DNA of 19,216 nt from Acidobacteriaceae bacterium (GTDB taxonomy: Bacteria > Acidobacteriota > Terriglobia > Terriglobales > Acidobacteriaceae), in NCBI GenBank assembly GCA_003165855.1, contig PMXH01000186.1, forward strand, positions 1 to 19,216. The letters run 5' to 3'. A program made the translations under genes and the position numbers. Below the pieces are notes generated by a model. It did not search any database. It saw only the letters and a program-made list of their open reading frames with translations, and was not told the origin of the DNA. Positions 1-5,543 of this stretch are shown one piece after another; position 1 is the first letter of the stretch, and every line of letters begins with the position of its first letter.

Positions 1-1
1 C

Positions 2-679
2 GACGAATTAGCCGACCTGATGATGCTCGACCGCGCCAATGTTGAGGAATCAATCACGCGGTTGGCCCAGATGGCGCGCGCCGTGGGCATTCACCTGGTG
101 CTGGCCACGCAGCGTCCGTCGGTGGACGTGATCACGGGACTGATCAAGGCGAACTTCCCGGCGCGCATCTCGTTCCGGGTTGCGACCAAGGTGGATTCGA
201 GAACCATTCTCGATGCCAACGGTGCGGAAGCCCTGCTGGGCAAAGGCGACATGCTCTATCTGCCGTCGGGCTCGGCGCGAGTGCATCGCCTGCATGCGCC
301 GCTGGTCACGGAGAAGGAGATCGCAGCGGTGGTTGAGTTCTGGAAGCAACAAGGATCGGCTGAGTATCAGCAGCAGTTCCTGGAGGCGCCGAAAGACGAG
401 CGCGAGGCTTCTGGCGGCACCGACGGGGTTGAGGGATCAGCCAGCAGCGGCGGCGAGGACGATCCCCTGTATCAGGATGCGGTGAAGCTGGTGGTGGAGT
501 TCGGGAAAGCGTCCACTTCCCTGCTGCAGCGGCGGCTGCGTGTTGGTTACGGCCGCGCGGCGCACCTGATCGATCTGATGGAGCAGGATGGGATCGTGGG
601 AGCGGCGGATGGTCCGAAGCCGCGGGAAGTGTTGAAACGTCCTGACTGGATCTCTGAGATTGAAGAGACGATGCGGTAG
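2..679 (+). CDS. ftsK: DNA translocase FtsK/SpoIIIE family, C-terminal part (5' end outside window)
   Basis: This is the C-terminal end of the hexameric ATP-driven DNA translocase that moves chromosome ends through the division septum. The reading frame is open from base 2 and begins inside the Walker B segment (DELADLMM), followed by the typical FtsK stretch LVLATQRPSVDVITGLIKANFPARI and the RILDxxGAExLLGxGDML-type motif near residues 70-85 of the visible part. After a low-complexity Gly/Ser/Glu linker, the last ~65 residues (DPLYQDAVKLV...) form the gamma winged-helix domain that reads the KOPS polar sequences. The N-terminal membrane and motor segments are off the window. The gene ends 13 bp from a convergent small ORF. 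The identification is secure; whether it is the only FtsK paralogue cannot be told. Confidence 0.96.
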   Translation, partial: DELADLMMLDRANVEESITRLAQMARAVGIHLVLATQRPSVDVITGLIKANFPARISFRVATKVDSRTILDANGAEALLGKGDMLYLPSGSARVHRLHAPLVTEKEIAAVVEFWKQQGSAEYQQQFLEAPKDEREASGGTDGVEGSASSGGEDDPLYQDAVKLVVEFGKASTSLLQRRLRVGYGRAAHLIDLMEQDGIVGAADGPKPREVLKRPDWISEIEETMR

Positions 680-692
680 GATAATCGGCTAC

Positions 693-914
693 CTAGGGGT
701 GGTTGCGAAGGTGGCGAATATAAGCCGAATCTAAAGATGGCTTCTTGCTTGCCCGAGGCGATTCGTATTGCGCCAACTTTAGCCTGCGCTCCTCGATTCG
801 AAACTCGATCACTTCTCGGATGCGGCTATCGGTACAGGTGTCGAGAGCCGATCGCAGGTTCTCGATCTCAGCCTTGATACTTGCTATCTCCGCCATCTCT
901 GGGGGTGAACGCAT
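693..914 (-). CDS. Small hypothetical protein, possible coiled coil (73 aa)
   Basis: I do not recognise this protein. It is charged, rich in Glu, Arg and Ala (IASIKAEIENLRSALD, then a basic C-terminus) and probably helical or coiled coil. I chose the ATG at 914 because AAGGA lies 7 nt upstream. The same frame stays open to a TTG at 1094 and would add a hydrophobic segment (ILVACFIFLIWII), but that longer start lies inside the left inverted repeat of the adjacent transposon, so the extra N-terminus would be partly transposon-derived. It follows the passenger genes of the element on the same strand and could be read through from them. The reading frame is plausible but no family is recognised. 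Confidence 0.45.
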   Translation of the reverse strand: MRSPPEMAEIASIKAEIENLRSALDTCTDSRIREVIEFRIEERRLKLAQYESPRASKKPSLDSAYIRHLRNHP

Positions 915-1064
915 GGCCGATTCCTTGTTACGGGAATTGCCCAAGAGCGTAACACACAAAGCCGTCAGGCCGGTTCCCGACTTTCTGATGATCCAGATCA
1001 AGAAAATGAAACACGCCACTAAAATGTCTGGGATCAGCGACTTACGTTTTTGGGTCTGGCTAAA

Positions 1065-1087
1065 CGGAATTATACCTTTCACAAACC
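1065..1087 (+). repeat. Left terminal inverted repeat of IS1595-type element
   Basis: Reading inwards on the plus strand, this 23-nt stretch matches the minus-strand reading of 3954-3976 at 20 of 23 positions, including the uninterrupted blocks AATTATACC and ACAAACC. The repeats face each other and enclose the transposase and the PIN module. The exact outer tip is uncertain: similarity fades at the outer CG and no clear 8-bp target duplication is seen. Confidence 0.75.
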
Positions 1088-1119
1088 TTTGCAAGAAACT
1101 GCACTGCGTTTGGTGCGGA

Positions 1120-1329
1120 TTATCTCGATAGCCGCCGATACTCCCACACGAAGCCGAGAGAGAAGATCACGGCAACCTCAACCCAGAACCAGACAGTTCT
1201 GTAGTTTACGTGCCAACCGAACATTCGGTCTGGTCCGAGGAACATCGACAAGAATGACCCGATAGTGAGAATTACCGGGACTGCCACAACTGCTAACACT
1301 CCCGCGAAGGCACTCTTCAAATAGATCAT
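1120..1329 (-). CDS. Small two-helix membrane protein (69 aa)
   Basis: I do not recognise a family. Two hydrophobic segments are evident: residues ~5-31 (SAFAGVLAVVAVPVILTIGS onward) and ~43-60 (YRTVWFWVEVAVIFSLGFVW), ending in a basic tail (EYRRLSR), so this is an integral membrane protein with a short loop between helices. It starts 5 nt after the stop of the nested 39-aa ORF and 12 nt after the PIN gene stop, with no room for a promoter, so it is very likely in the same operon. It lies just inside the left inverted repeat of the transposon. Possible roles include a membrane-acting small toxin or an accessory factor for the PIN module; nothing in the sequence decides. Confidence 0.55.
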   Translation of the reverse strand: MIYLKSAFAGVLAVVAVPVILTIGSFLSMFLGPDRMFGWHVNYRTVWFWVEVAVIFSLGFVWEYRRLSR

Positions 1330-1334
1330 GGCAG

Positions 1335-1454
1335 CTACTTCTTAGAGTTTTCCTTTGGAGCCTTTTTCTTCGGTTCCGGCTTCGTCTCCAGCGCGGCCAG
1401 CACTGTCCGTTTGAAGTCGAGCGGAATTTTCAGTTTTTCGTTCTTGGGCTTCAT
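1335..1454 (-). CDS. Nested 39-aa basic ORF overlapping the 3' end of the PIN gene
   Basis: In the +1 frame relative to the PIN gene there is an ATG at 1454 preceded by AGAGG with a 6-nt spacer, giving a 39-residue protein. Its beginning reads KLKIPLDFKRTVLAALETKP and is followed by a Lys/Pro-rich tail ending NSKK. The first half looks like a short amphipathic helix of a genuine small protein rather than random translation, and its stop lies 5 nt before the start of the membrane protein gene, giving tight operon spacing. It could be a small partner or antitoxin-like peptide of the PIN protein. The PIN frame over the same bases is low complexity, which fits constraint on the nested frame. It is not a recognised family and is too short for ordinary gene callers. 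Confidence 0.5.
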   Translation of the reverse strand: MKPKNEKLKIPLDFKRTVLAALETKPEPKKKAPKENSKK

Positions 1455-2028
1455 CTTTAACCTCTGGTTGGGTCGCGGTCTGTGTTTCTGGAAACAATAG
1501 TCCAGTTTCTCGTCTCGCTTGCTCTTCGGCTTGCCGCTGAGGATCAGGAGCGGGAGGAAGGGCCAGATCGCAAATGCGAATTACCTTTAGGTTCAGTCTC
1601 TTTCCGAGCGCTTCGACATCTTTGTCGTCTGAATAGATCGCCGTTACCTCTTCTGCCTTCCCGATAGAGACAATCTGAATGTCAAACTTCAATTTTGCCC
1701 AAGTAGCCCAAGGCTGAGAATTGCTTTTCATCAGTGCGATTAATTCGGCAGCCTCTATTGCGGCCTTTATTCCGAAGGGCATGATCTCGAATCGATAACT
1801 GTCCGACAGAATGCTGAGATACTTAAACCTTCCTTTGCCAGCTCTAACCAGAATCTCAGCGAGCGCCGGAGCCGGAACTCCAATCACTTGATCTGCCGCG
1901 TTCAAAGTAGCAATCAAGTGATCCACCCGTTCCCGAAACTGAGAAACTGGTTTGTTGTCCCTATCCTTTGCGGGTTCGGGACTGGGATGCAGATACACGA
2001 TCAGATAGCTGGCATCGAAGATAATCAT
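1342..2028 (-). CDS. PIN-domain protein (putative ribonuclease) with long charged tail
   Basis: PIN domains are Mg2+-dependent single-strand RNA nucleases, best known as VapC toxins. Residues 1-155 show the PIN pattern: IIFDASYLI at the N-terminus (D5), PAPALAEIL (E58), KFDIQIVSIG (D116) and IYSDDKDVEALG (D134/D135/D137), that is, all four acidic positions expected at the active site. Residues ~156-228 form a Gln/Glu/Lys-rich, probably disordered tail, making the protein longer than a typical VapC (about 130-140 aa). Its ATG overlaps the stop of the upstream 258-aa gene (ATGA at 2028-2025), so the two are translationally coupled. The overlap with a small basic ORF in another frame at the 3' end is odd. 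The PIN fold is fairly certain; a toxin role is an inference from gene arrangement. Confidence 0.85.
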   Translation of the reverse strand: MIIFDASYLIVYLHPSPEPAKDRDNKPVSQFRERVDHLIATLNAADQVIGVPAPALAEILVRAGKGRFKYLSILSDSYRFEIMPFGIKAAIEAAELIALMKSNSQPWATWAKLKFDIQIVSIGKAEEVTAIYSDDKDVEALGKRLNLKVIRICDLALPPAPDPQRQAEEQARRETGLLFPETQTATQPEVKDEAQERKTENSARLQTDSAGRAGDEAGTEEKGSKGKL

Positions 2029-2801
2029 TGGGTAGGTTCATCCTCCCCATGTCGTATTTTCCGCAGTTCCTCTAGTGGGTCCTTAACGCTAGGCCACTCG
2101 CTCCCTTCGACGGCGCGGAGTTTGTCGATTATCGTACCGATGTTCTCTTCGGATAGAGGGTCTGGGTCAAAAGACTGAATTGTAAATCTCGTTTGTTGCC
2201 ACTCGCGATCTGGATTGCGATACCAGACCGCGATTCCGTGTACTCGGATGACTTGGAGGTAGTATCCGGATAGTTGTTTGGAAAGGGCTTCGCTGGTCTC
2301 GCAATAAATCATTTTCTTATCAGCGCGTTCCAACCAGATGGGGATGGTGTCTCCTTTGCCCCCGACGCGCCGAAGTCTGCCAGTAACCGTGGCTCGCTCT
2401 TTGATCGGGCCATACGTTTCAGGGGCTTCCTTCCTTACGCCAGGGAATGCAATTACGTTCGTATTTCGCAGTACATCGTGGATGTATCCGCTTCCCTGAT
2501 CCTTTTTGAAGCGTGCGTCGATCCGACTGTATGCTTCGACGGCATCAGGCTCGCCAGTACCAGCAGCGGCACCGTGAATGCGATGGAAGATTCTACCCTC
2601 TTCCGTTTCGTCGTAGAGGATGACTGGCTGGGCGCTGCCATCTTTCACGCCGATGAGATGAACGCTCTCTTTATGGCCTAGCAGCGTTGCCAGATCAAGC
2701 AGGTACTCCGCAAGACGGGACATGGGTATCGTGGTGGGCGTGAAGTCCACGCCGTCGATTTTCCCTTCAATTGTGAATCGGAGTTCTTTGAAGCTAGGCA
2801 T
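2025..2801 (-). CDS. Uncharacterised 258-aa protein with OB-like C-terminal half, partner of PIN gene
   Basis: I recognise no named family. Residues ~1-75 begin with a beta strand (ELRFTIEGKIDG), then the TTIPMSRLAEYLLDLATLLG helix and further strands. Residues ~134-213 follow a beta-beta-beta-alpha-beta-beta order (ATVTGRLRRVGG, TIPIWLER, KKMIYCET, EALSKQLSGYY, QVIRVHGIAVWYR, TRFTIQSFD), which is the order of an OB fold, so nucleic-acid binding is a reasonable guess. The C-terminus is an acidic/basic helix (PLEELRKIRHGE). The start has AGGGG 6 nt upstream. The gene is first in the passenger operon and overlaps the PIN gene by 4 nt, so the two proteins probably act together. Just upstream sits a perfect 7-bp inverted repeat, as in autoregulated operons. 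Confidence 0.75.
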   Translation of the reverse strand: MPSFKELRFTIEGKIDGVDFTPTTIPMSRLAEYLLDLATLLGHKESVHLIGVKDGSAQPVILYDETEEGRIFHRIHGAAAGTGEPDAVEAYSRIDARFKKDQGSGYIHDVLRNTNVIAFPGVRKEAPETYGPIKERATVTGRLRRVGGKGDTIPIWLERADKKMIYCETSEALSKQLSGYYLQVIRVHGIAVWYRNPDREWQQTRFTIQSFDPDPLSEENIGTIIDKLRAVEGSEWPSVKDPLEELRKIRHGEDEPTQ

Positions 2802-2812
2802 ATCGGCCCCCT

Positions 2813-2835
2813 ATGATACACTGATCCCGTATCAT
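2813..2835 (-). promoter_or_regulatory. Operator-like inverted repeat upstream of the PIN operon
   Basis: ATGATAC (2813-2819) and GTATCAT (2829-2835) are a perfect 7-bp inverted repeat separated by 9 nt, 11 bp upstream of the 258-aa gene start. The right arm, read on the minus strand, lies before a TATCAT that could be a -10 element. The arrangement resembles an autoregulatory operator; which protein would bind is unknown. Confidence 0.45.
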
Positions 2836-2854
2836 CGGAGATACAGCAATAATC

Positions 2855-2886
2855 GGCCCGCGTGACCAGCGCGGGCCTTATTTTTT
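2855..2886 (+). terminator. Rho-independent terminator-like hairpin (T-run on plus strand)
   Basis: GGCCCGCG (2855-2862) pairs with CGCGGGCC (2870-2877) around a 7-nt loop and is followed by TTATTTTTT. On the plus strand this is a canonical intrinsic terminator, yet no plus-strand gene precedes it. It would stop antisense read-through before the transposase gene. On the minus strand the stem is followed only by a weak T-rich stretch, so it may partly insulate the transposase from the passenger operon. Confidence 0.65.
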
Positions 2887-2945
2887 GCCCTGCATTTTCT
2901 TGCGCCACATCCAACGGGACAGCGGCTTTACTGGCTCGAAGAGGT

Positions 2946-3911
2946 CTAGTTGCCTCTTTCCGATGCGCCAGTACGGCTGCTTATTGAGTCCCGCAGTTGT
3001 AGCCTCTTGCCTTCTGCTTGGCTCAGAGCCAGCAACGTGCGATCTGTGTCGCTGATCTTCCGAGCGTTGTATCTAAAATCAAATTCTGCGAGGTAGCGGT
3101 GTAGGTGGTGACTGCCAACCTGATGGTAAACGCCAGTCAAGCCGCGCTTGAGAAGCCCAAAAAATCCTTCCACCGTGTTCGTGTGAACCACAAAGCCGTC
3201 TTTCGCCTTGCGGGAGTATTCGCCATCGGAGTGGTTGATTACTTCGTGACGGTCGAACTTCGCGCCTACTCTGTCATAAGAAGAATAGCCATCCGTCACC
3301 ACGGTAGCGGCGGCTTCTACGTTGCTCCGCAGTGTGCCGACTAGATTCTCTGCCGTGACACGGTGCACATGGAAAGAGCGCACATCACCATTCCGCTGCA
3401 ACACGGAGAACACTGGCTGCTTCTTGCTATACGCATCAGGACGGCCCACGCCGCCGCGATTCTTCGTTTTTCCGCCAATGTAGGTTTCGTCGGCTTCGAC
3501 CACGCCCGTCAATTTTTTCTGATATGAGGACTGACCCATCATGTAGCGAATACGATGGGTCATAAACCACGCAGACTTGTACGTCACTCCCAACATGCGG
3601 TGAAGCTGATGGGAGCTAATCCCCTTCTTGGACGCACAGAGAAGATGGATAGCCAGCAACCACTTGTTCAAGGGAATGTGGCTATCCTCGAAGATCGTGT
3701 TAACGGTAACGGTGAACTGCTGTTCGCAGTCCTTGCACTTCCACACGCCGGAGCGGACGGGCCGTTTGCTGTTCGGCTTCCCGGTCAGCTTGTAGGCCGT
3801 CGCGCAATTGCAATGCGGACAGACGGGGCCATTCGGCCAGCGCAAATTCTCTAGGAACTCTCGCGCTTTGTCCTTATCTTGGAAGTGTGGGGTGTCGGCA
3901 AGATTTAGCAT
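2946..3911 (-). CDS. IS1595 family (ISXO2-like) transposase
   Basis: This DDE-type transposase cuts and pastes the element it sits in. Residues 1-70 hold the N-terminal zinc ribbon (C31xxC34 ... C59xxC62, with WKCKDCEQQFTVTV). Residues ~78-125 (PLNKWLLAIHLL...SAWFMTHRIRYMM) are the helical region typical of ISXO2-like enzymes. The catalytic domain follows: EADETYIGGK (D141), VVTDGYSSYD (D207) and HTNTVEGFFGLLKRG (N245, E248, K255). The length of 321 aa is normal for the family and no interruption is seen, so it may be active. The ATG has GAGG 8 nt upstream. The C-terminus beyond LALSQAEGKR is less typical, and a second open frame overlaps it (see findings). The right inverted repeat lies 43-65 bp upstream of the gene. 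Confidence 0.95.
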   Translation of the reverse strand: MLNLADTPHFQDKDKAREFLENLRWPNGPVCPHCNCATAYKLTGKPNSKRPVRSGVWKCKDCEQQFTVTVNTIFEDSHIPLNKWLLAIHLLCASKKGISSHQLHRMLGVTYKSAWFMTHRIRYMMGQSSYQKKLTGVVEADETYIGGKTKNRGGVGRPDAYSKKQPVFSVLQRNGDVRSFHVHRVTAENLVGTLRSNVEAAATVVTDGYSSYDRVGAKFDRHEVINHSDGEYSRKAKDGFVVHTNTVEGFFGLLKRGLTGVYHQVGSHHLHRYLAEFDFRYNARKISDTDRTLLALSQAEGKRLQLRDSISSRTGASERGN

Positions 3912-3934
3912 CGGGTTAACCTCGACCTTCCTTA

Positions 3935-3963
3935 ACCTTACGCTTTTTCTTCCGGTTTGTCAA
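3935..3963 (-). promoter_or_regulatory. Possible transposase promoter overlapping the right inverted repeat
   Basis: On the minus strand TTGACA (3963-3958) is followed after 17 nt by TAAGGT (3940-3935), 24 nt before the transposase ATG. The -35 is perfect and the -10 poor. Overlap of the -35 with the terminal repeat is common in IS elements because it lets transposase limit its own expression. Confidence 0.4.
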
Positions 3964-3976
3964 GGGTATAATTACG
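3954..3976 (-). repeat. Right terminal inverted repeat of IS1595-type element
   Basis: Read on the minus strand, this matches the left repeat at 1065-1087 with 20 of 23 positions, including AATTATACC and ACAAACC. It lies between the transposase promoter and AT-rich flanking DNA. The 8 bases beyond each repeat do not form an obvious target duplication. Confidence 0.75.
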
Positions 3977-4093
3977 ACCGCAAAATATTGAATTTACGGG
4001 AGTTATCTCTCTGCTATTTGAATGTCAAAGATCAATGCGTATAAATATAGCGTTGCAGTTTTGAGAGTTGAAGTCAAGGAAAATTATGGGCGG
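3977..4093. other. AT-rich intergenic flank of the transposon, no gene seen
   Basis: There is no convincing ORF on either strand. The stretch is clearly AT-rich compared with the surrounding genome. On the minus strand a TTGACA at 4028-4023 with a weak -10-like TAACTC 17 nt further could be an outward host promoter reading into the element; this is weak. Confidence 0.4.
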
Positions 4094-4215
4094 GGTAGCG
4101 GTGCAGTTTGGCTTACGCGTTGCGCCGGTTAAGCGGGAGATCCTTCGCTACGCCTGAAAAACGGCTCCGCTCAGGATGACAGTCGTCGTGTAATAGTGCA
4201 AACTGCACCACTACC
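4094..4215. repeat. REP/MITE-like palindromic repeat, unit A
   Basis: The arms at 4095-4110 and 4199-4214 are inverted repeats identical at 15 of 16 positions (GTAGCGGTGCAGTTTG type). The interior carries the 'gagatccttcg...gctcaggatgacag' segment. It has no coding potential. Unit B follows within 10 bp and shares arm and core motifs, so both look like members of a dispersed intergenic family. Confidence 0.6.
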
Positions 4216-4221
4216 GTGGGT

Positions 4222-4374
4222 GGTGGGTCAGTTTGAAAGGGGCGATTGCGCGGGCGCGGGAGATCCCCTTCGACTTCGCTCGGGGCAGGATCTCGTCCCG
4301 CCGGTGAAAACGAGGGACAGTCGGGATGACGCCGCAGGGGCGCAACGTTGAAGATTTCAAATTGAGCCGCTACC
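4222..4374. repeat. REP/MITE-like palindromic repeat, unit B
   Basis: The arms at 4222-4238 and 4355-4374 are imperfect inverted repeats (GG..GGnTCAgTTTGAAA). The interior repeats the 'ggagatcc..cttcgacttcgctcgg' and 'gggatgac' motifs of unit A in expanded form. It ends 29 bp from the stop of the ice-binding-like gene, so it may be transcribed as that gene's 3' end. Confidence 0.5.
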
Positions 4375-4403
4375 GGCCCGATACCGGACGTTCGCCAAGC
4401 GCG

Positions 4404-5189
4404 CTAGATGCGCAGTCTGCGATAGGCTGCACCGGCCAAAATTGCCAGGCCCGTTCCTAGCAGGCCCATAGTACCGGGTTCTGGGACTGTCGATTGGCCT
4501 CCGCAACCGCCGCCGATGCTGTTATTGTTCAGGGTCACCGCACCATTGATCGCCAAGGCGCTGCCGCAACCGATGCTGGCGCCGTTATCCAGGGTGATGC
4601 TGGTGAGCGCGAGAATATTTCCTTCGAACTTGGTGGTGGTGCCGAGAGTGGCGGAACTGCCTACCTGCCAAAACACGTTGGGGTCATTCAAGGTACTGGA
4701 GAAAATGACCGCCGAGCCGCTTGCGGTGGTGAGCGTACTCCCGATCTGAAAGACGAACACCGCGTTGGGATTACCTAAGTTGTTCAGAGTCAGGGTCCCG
4801 GTCAGCTGAGCAGAACTCGAAAAGAAATATACGCCGGGCGTAAGAGTCATTCCGCCCAAGTCCTTACCTGTCAGCGTGGCGGTGGGCGATAGGCCCATGG
4901 CCGCGTTGTAGGCGGTGGTGAGATCGCGTTGAGCCCGAGCCGCGGGCCCGTTGCAGGCGTTAATGGTTCCGCTCACGCTCCCTGGAGGGAAGCCGGTTAT
5001 TGAGCAGCCCGCGCTGACGCCCAGGTTTCCGATGAGCACGCTGGAACCGGTATTGGTGACGGCCGAGCCAGCCAGCACGGCGTAGCCGCCGGCAGTCCCC
5101 AGATTGATCGAGTTGGCATAAACACTGGCGGTCAACAACGGGAGGAGCAACAGCGAAACGGCAAGCCAACGAACGCCATGAGATTTCAT
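4404..5189 (-). CDS. Ice-binding-like (DUF3494) secreted protein with PEP-CTERM anchor
   Basis: This is a secreted beta-helical protein of the DUF3494 family, whose characterised members bind ice; many others are of unknown role and may act as adhesins. Residues 1-25 are a signal peptide (RWLAVSLLLLPLLTASVYA). The body carries family hallmarks: NLGTAGGYAVLAGSAVTNTG, IGNLGVS, TAYNAAMGL, LTPGVYFFSSSAQLTGTLTL, FVFQIGSTLTTA, VFWQVGSSATLG, FEGNILALTSITL and GRALAINGAVTL-like repeats. The last ~27 residues (VPEPGTMGLLGTGLAILAG then YRRLRI) are a PEP-CTERM sorting signal: VPEP motif, hydrophobic helix, basic end. AGGAGG stands just ahead of the ATG. A strong terminator lies in the leader ~80 nt upstream, suggesting attenuation control. 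Family and export signals are clear; actual ice binding is unproven. Confidence 0.93.
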   Translation of the reverse strand: MKSHGVRWLAVSLLLLPLLTASVYANSINLGTAGGYAVLAGSAVTNTGSSVLIGNLGVSAGCSITGFPPGSVSGTINACNGPAARAQRDLTTAYNAAMGLSPTATLTGKDLGGMTLTPGVYFFSSSAQLTGTLTLNNLGNPNAVFVFQIGSTLTTASGSAVIFSSTLNDPNVFWQVGSSATLGTTTKFEGNILALTSITLDNGASIGCGSALAINGAVTLNNNSIGGGCGGQSTVPEPGTMGLLGTGLAILAGAAYRRLRI

Positions 5190-5430
5190 AACTCCCTCCT
5201 AGTCAACAGAAAGAAGCCGGACTGGCGATGGCAAGAAATCACCAGCCAAACCTATCTCCTGAGGTGAAAGAAAAAAGGTGGCGCGGCGATTCCCTTGGCC
5301 GCGCCACCGAAGGAAACAGGCGGACAGTGTTGCAGGGACGCATCAGTTCCTCACATCCCTCAGACCAAATCAAATTACAATCGAGGCTTATTTCTTGTCT
5401 GTTCAAAATTGCACAGTCTTGAAATAAGTT
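5190..5430 (-). promoter_or_regulatory. Long 5' leader of the ice-binding-like gene, possible attenuator or riboswitch
   Basis: No convincing gene lies between 5190 and 5543. On the minus strand this region runs into the ice-binding-like gene and contains a perfect intrinsic terminator (5271-5308). Upstream of it, GGGATG and a GCGTCCC-like sequence can form a small hairpin, and a CCGCC ~10 nt before the terminator can pair with the terminator's own GGTGG, a possible antiterminator. I could not match it to a known riboswitch class; the c-di-GMP (GEMM) core was sought and not seen. Confidence 0.35.
5271..5308 (-). terminator. Intrinsic terminator in leader upstream of the ice-binding-like gene
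   Basis: On the minus strand a perfect 10-bp stem (GGTGGCGCGG with its complement, 5299-5308 and 5277-5286, 12-nt loop) is followed by six T. It lies 82 bp before the ATG of the gene at 5189 and no minus-strand gene is seen upstream of it, so it probably acts as an attenuator. Confidence 0.75.
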
Positions 5431-5543
5431 GTGAAGCGCAGAACTCCGATCAATGGCTGTAGAGCGTTGCCCTGAGTCACCAGGACTTTGTCGTATATGA
5501 TCTGTATCCAACCAGAAGCCTGCAGGAATCTTTGGAGGCCAAA

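Larger units (their letters stand above)
1065..3976 (-). mobile_element. IS1595 (ISXO2-like) transposon with passenger genes, about 2.9 kb
   Basis: Inverted repeats at both ends (1065-1087 and 3954-3976, 20/23 identical) bracket a full-length ISXO2-like transposase plus four further minus-strand ORFs: a 258-aa protein, a PIN-domain protein, a 39-aa ORF and a 69-aa membrane protein. All point the same way as the transposase. The segment is less GC-rich than the flanking genes. Some IS1595-family elements are known to carry passenger genes, so this organisation has precedent. Boundaries are inferred from the repeats alone, since the usual 8-bp target duplication was not recognised on either side. 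A simpler reading is a plain IS inserted next to an unrelated accessory operon, but the left repeat lying beyond the passengers argues against that. Confidence 0.68.

Noticed and set aside
1057..3984. Possible 8-bp target duplication at the transposon ends
   Set aside because: The bases just outside the repeats were compared for several tip positions; at most four of eight match, which is not convincing.
4494..4778. Plus-strand frame opposite the ice-binding-like gene
   Set aside because: It is antisense to a gene with clear signal peptide, family repeats and PEP-CTERM signal.
5239..5511. 90-aa minus-strand frame in the leader of the ice-binding-like gene
   Set aside because: It runs through the terminator hairpin, and no ribosome site or protein-like composition was seen.
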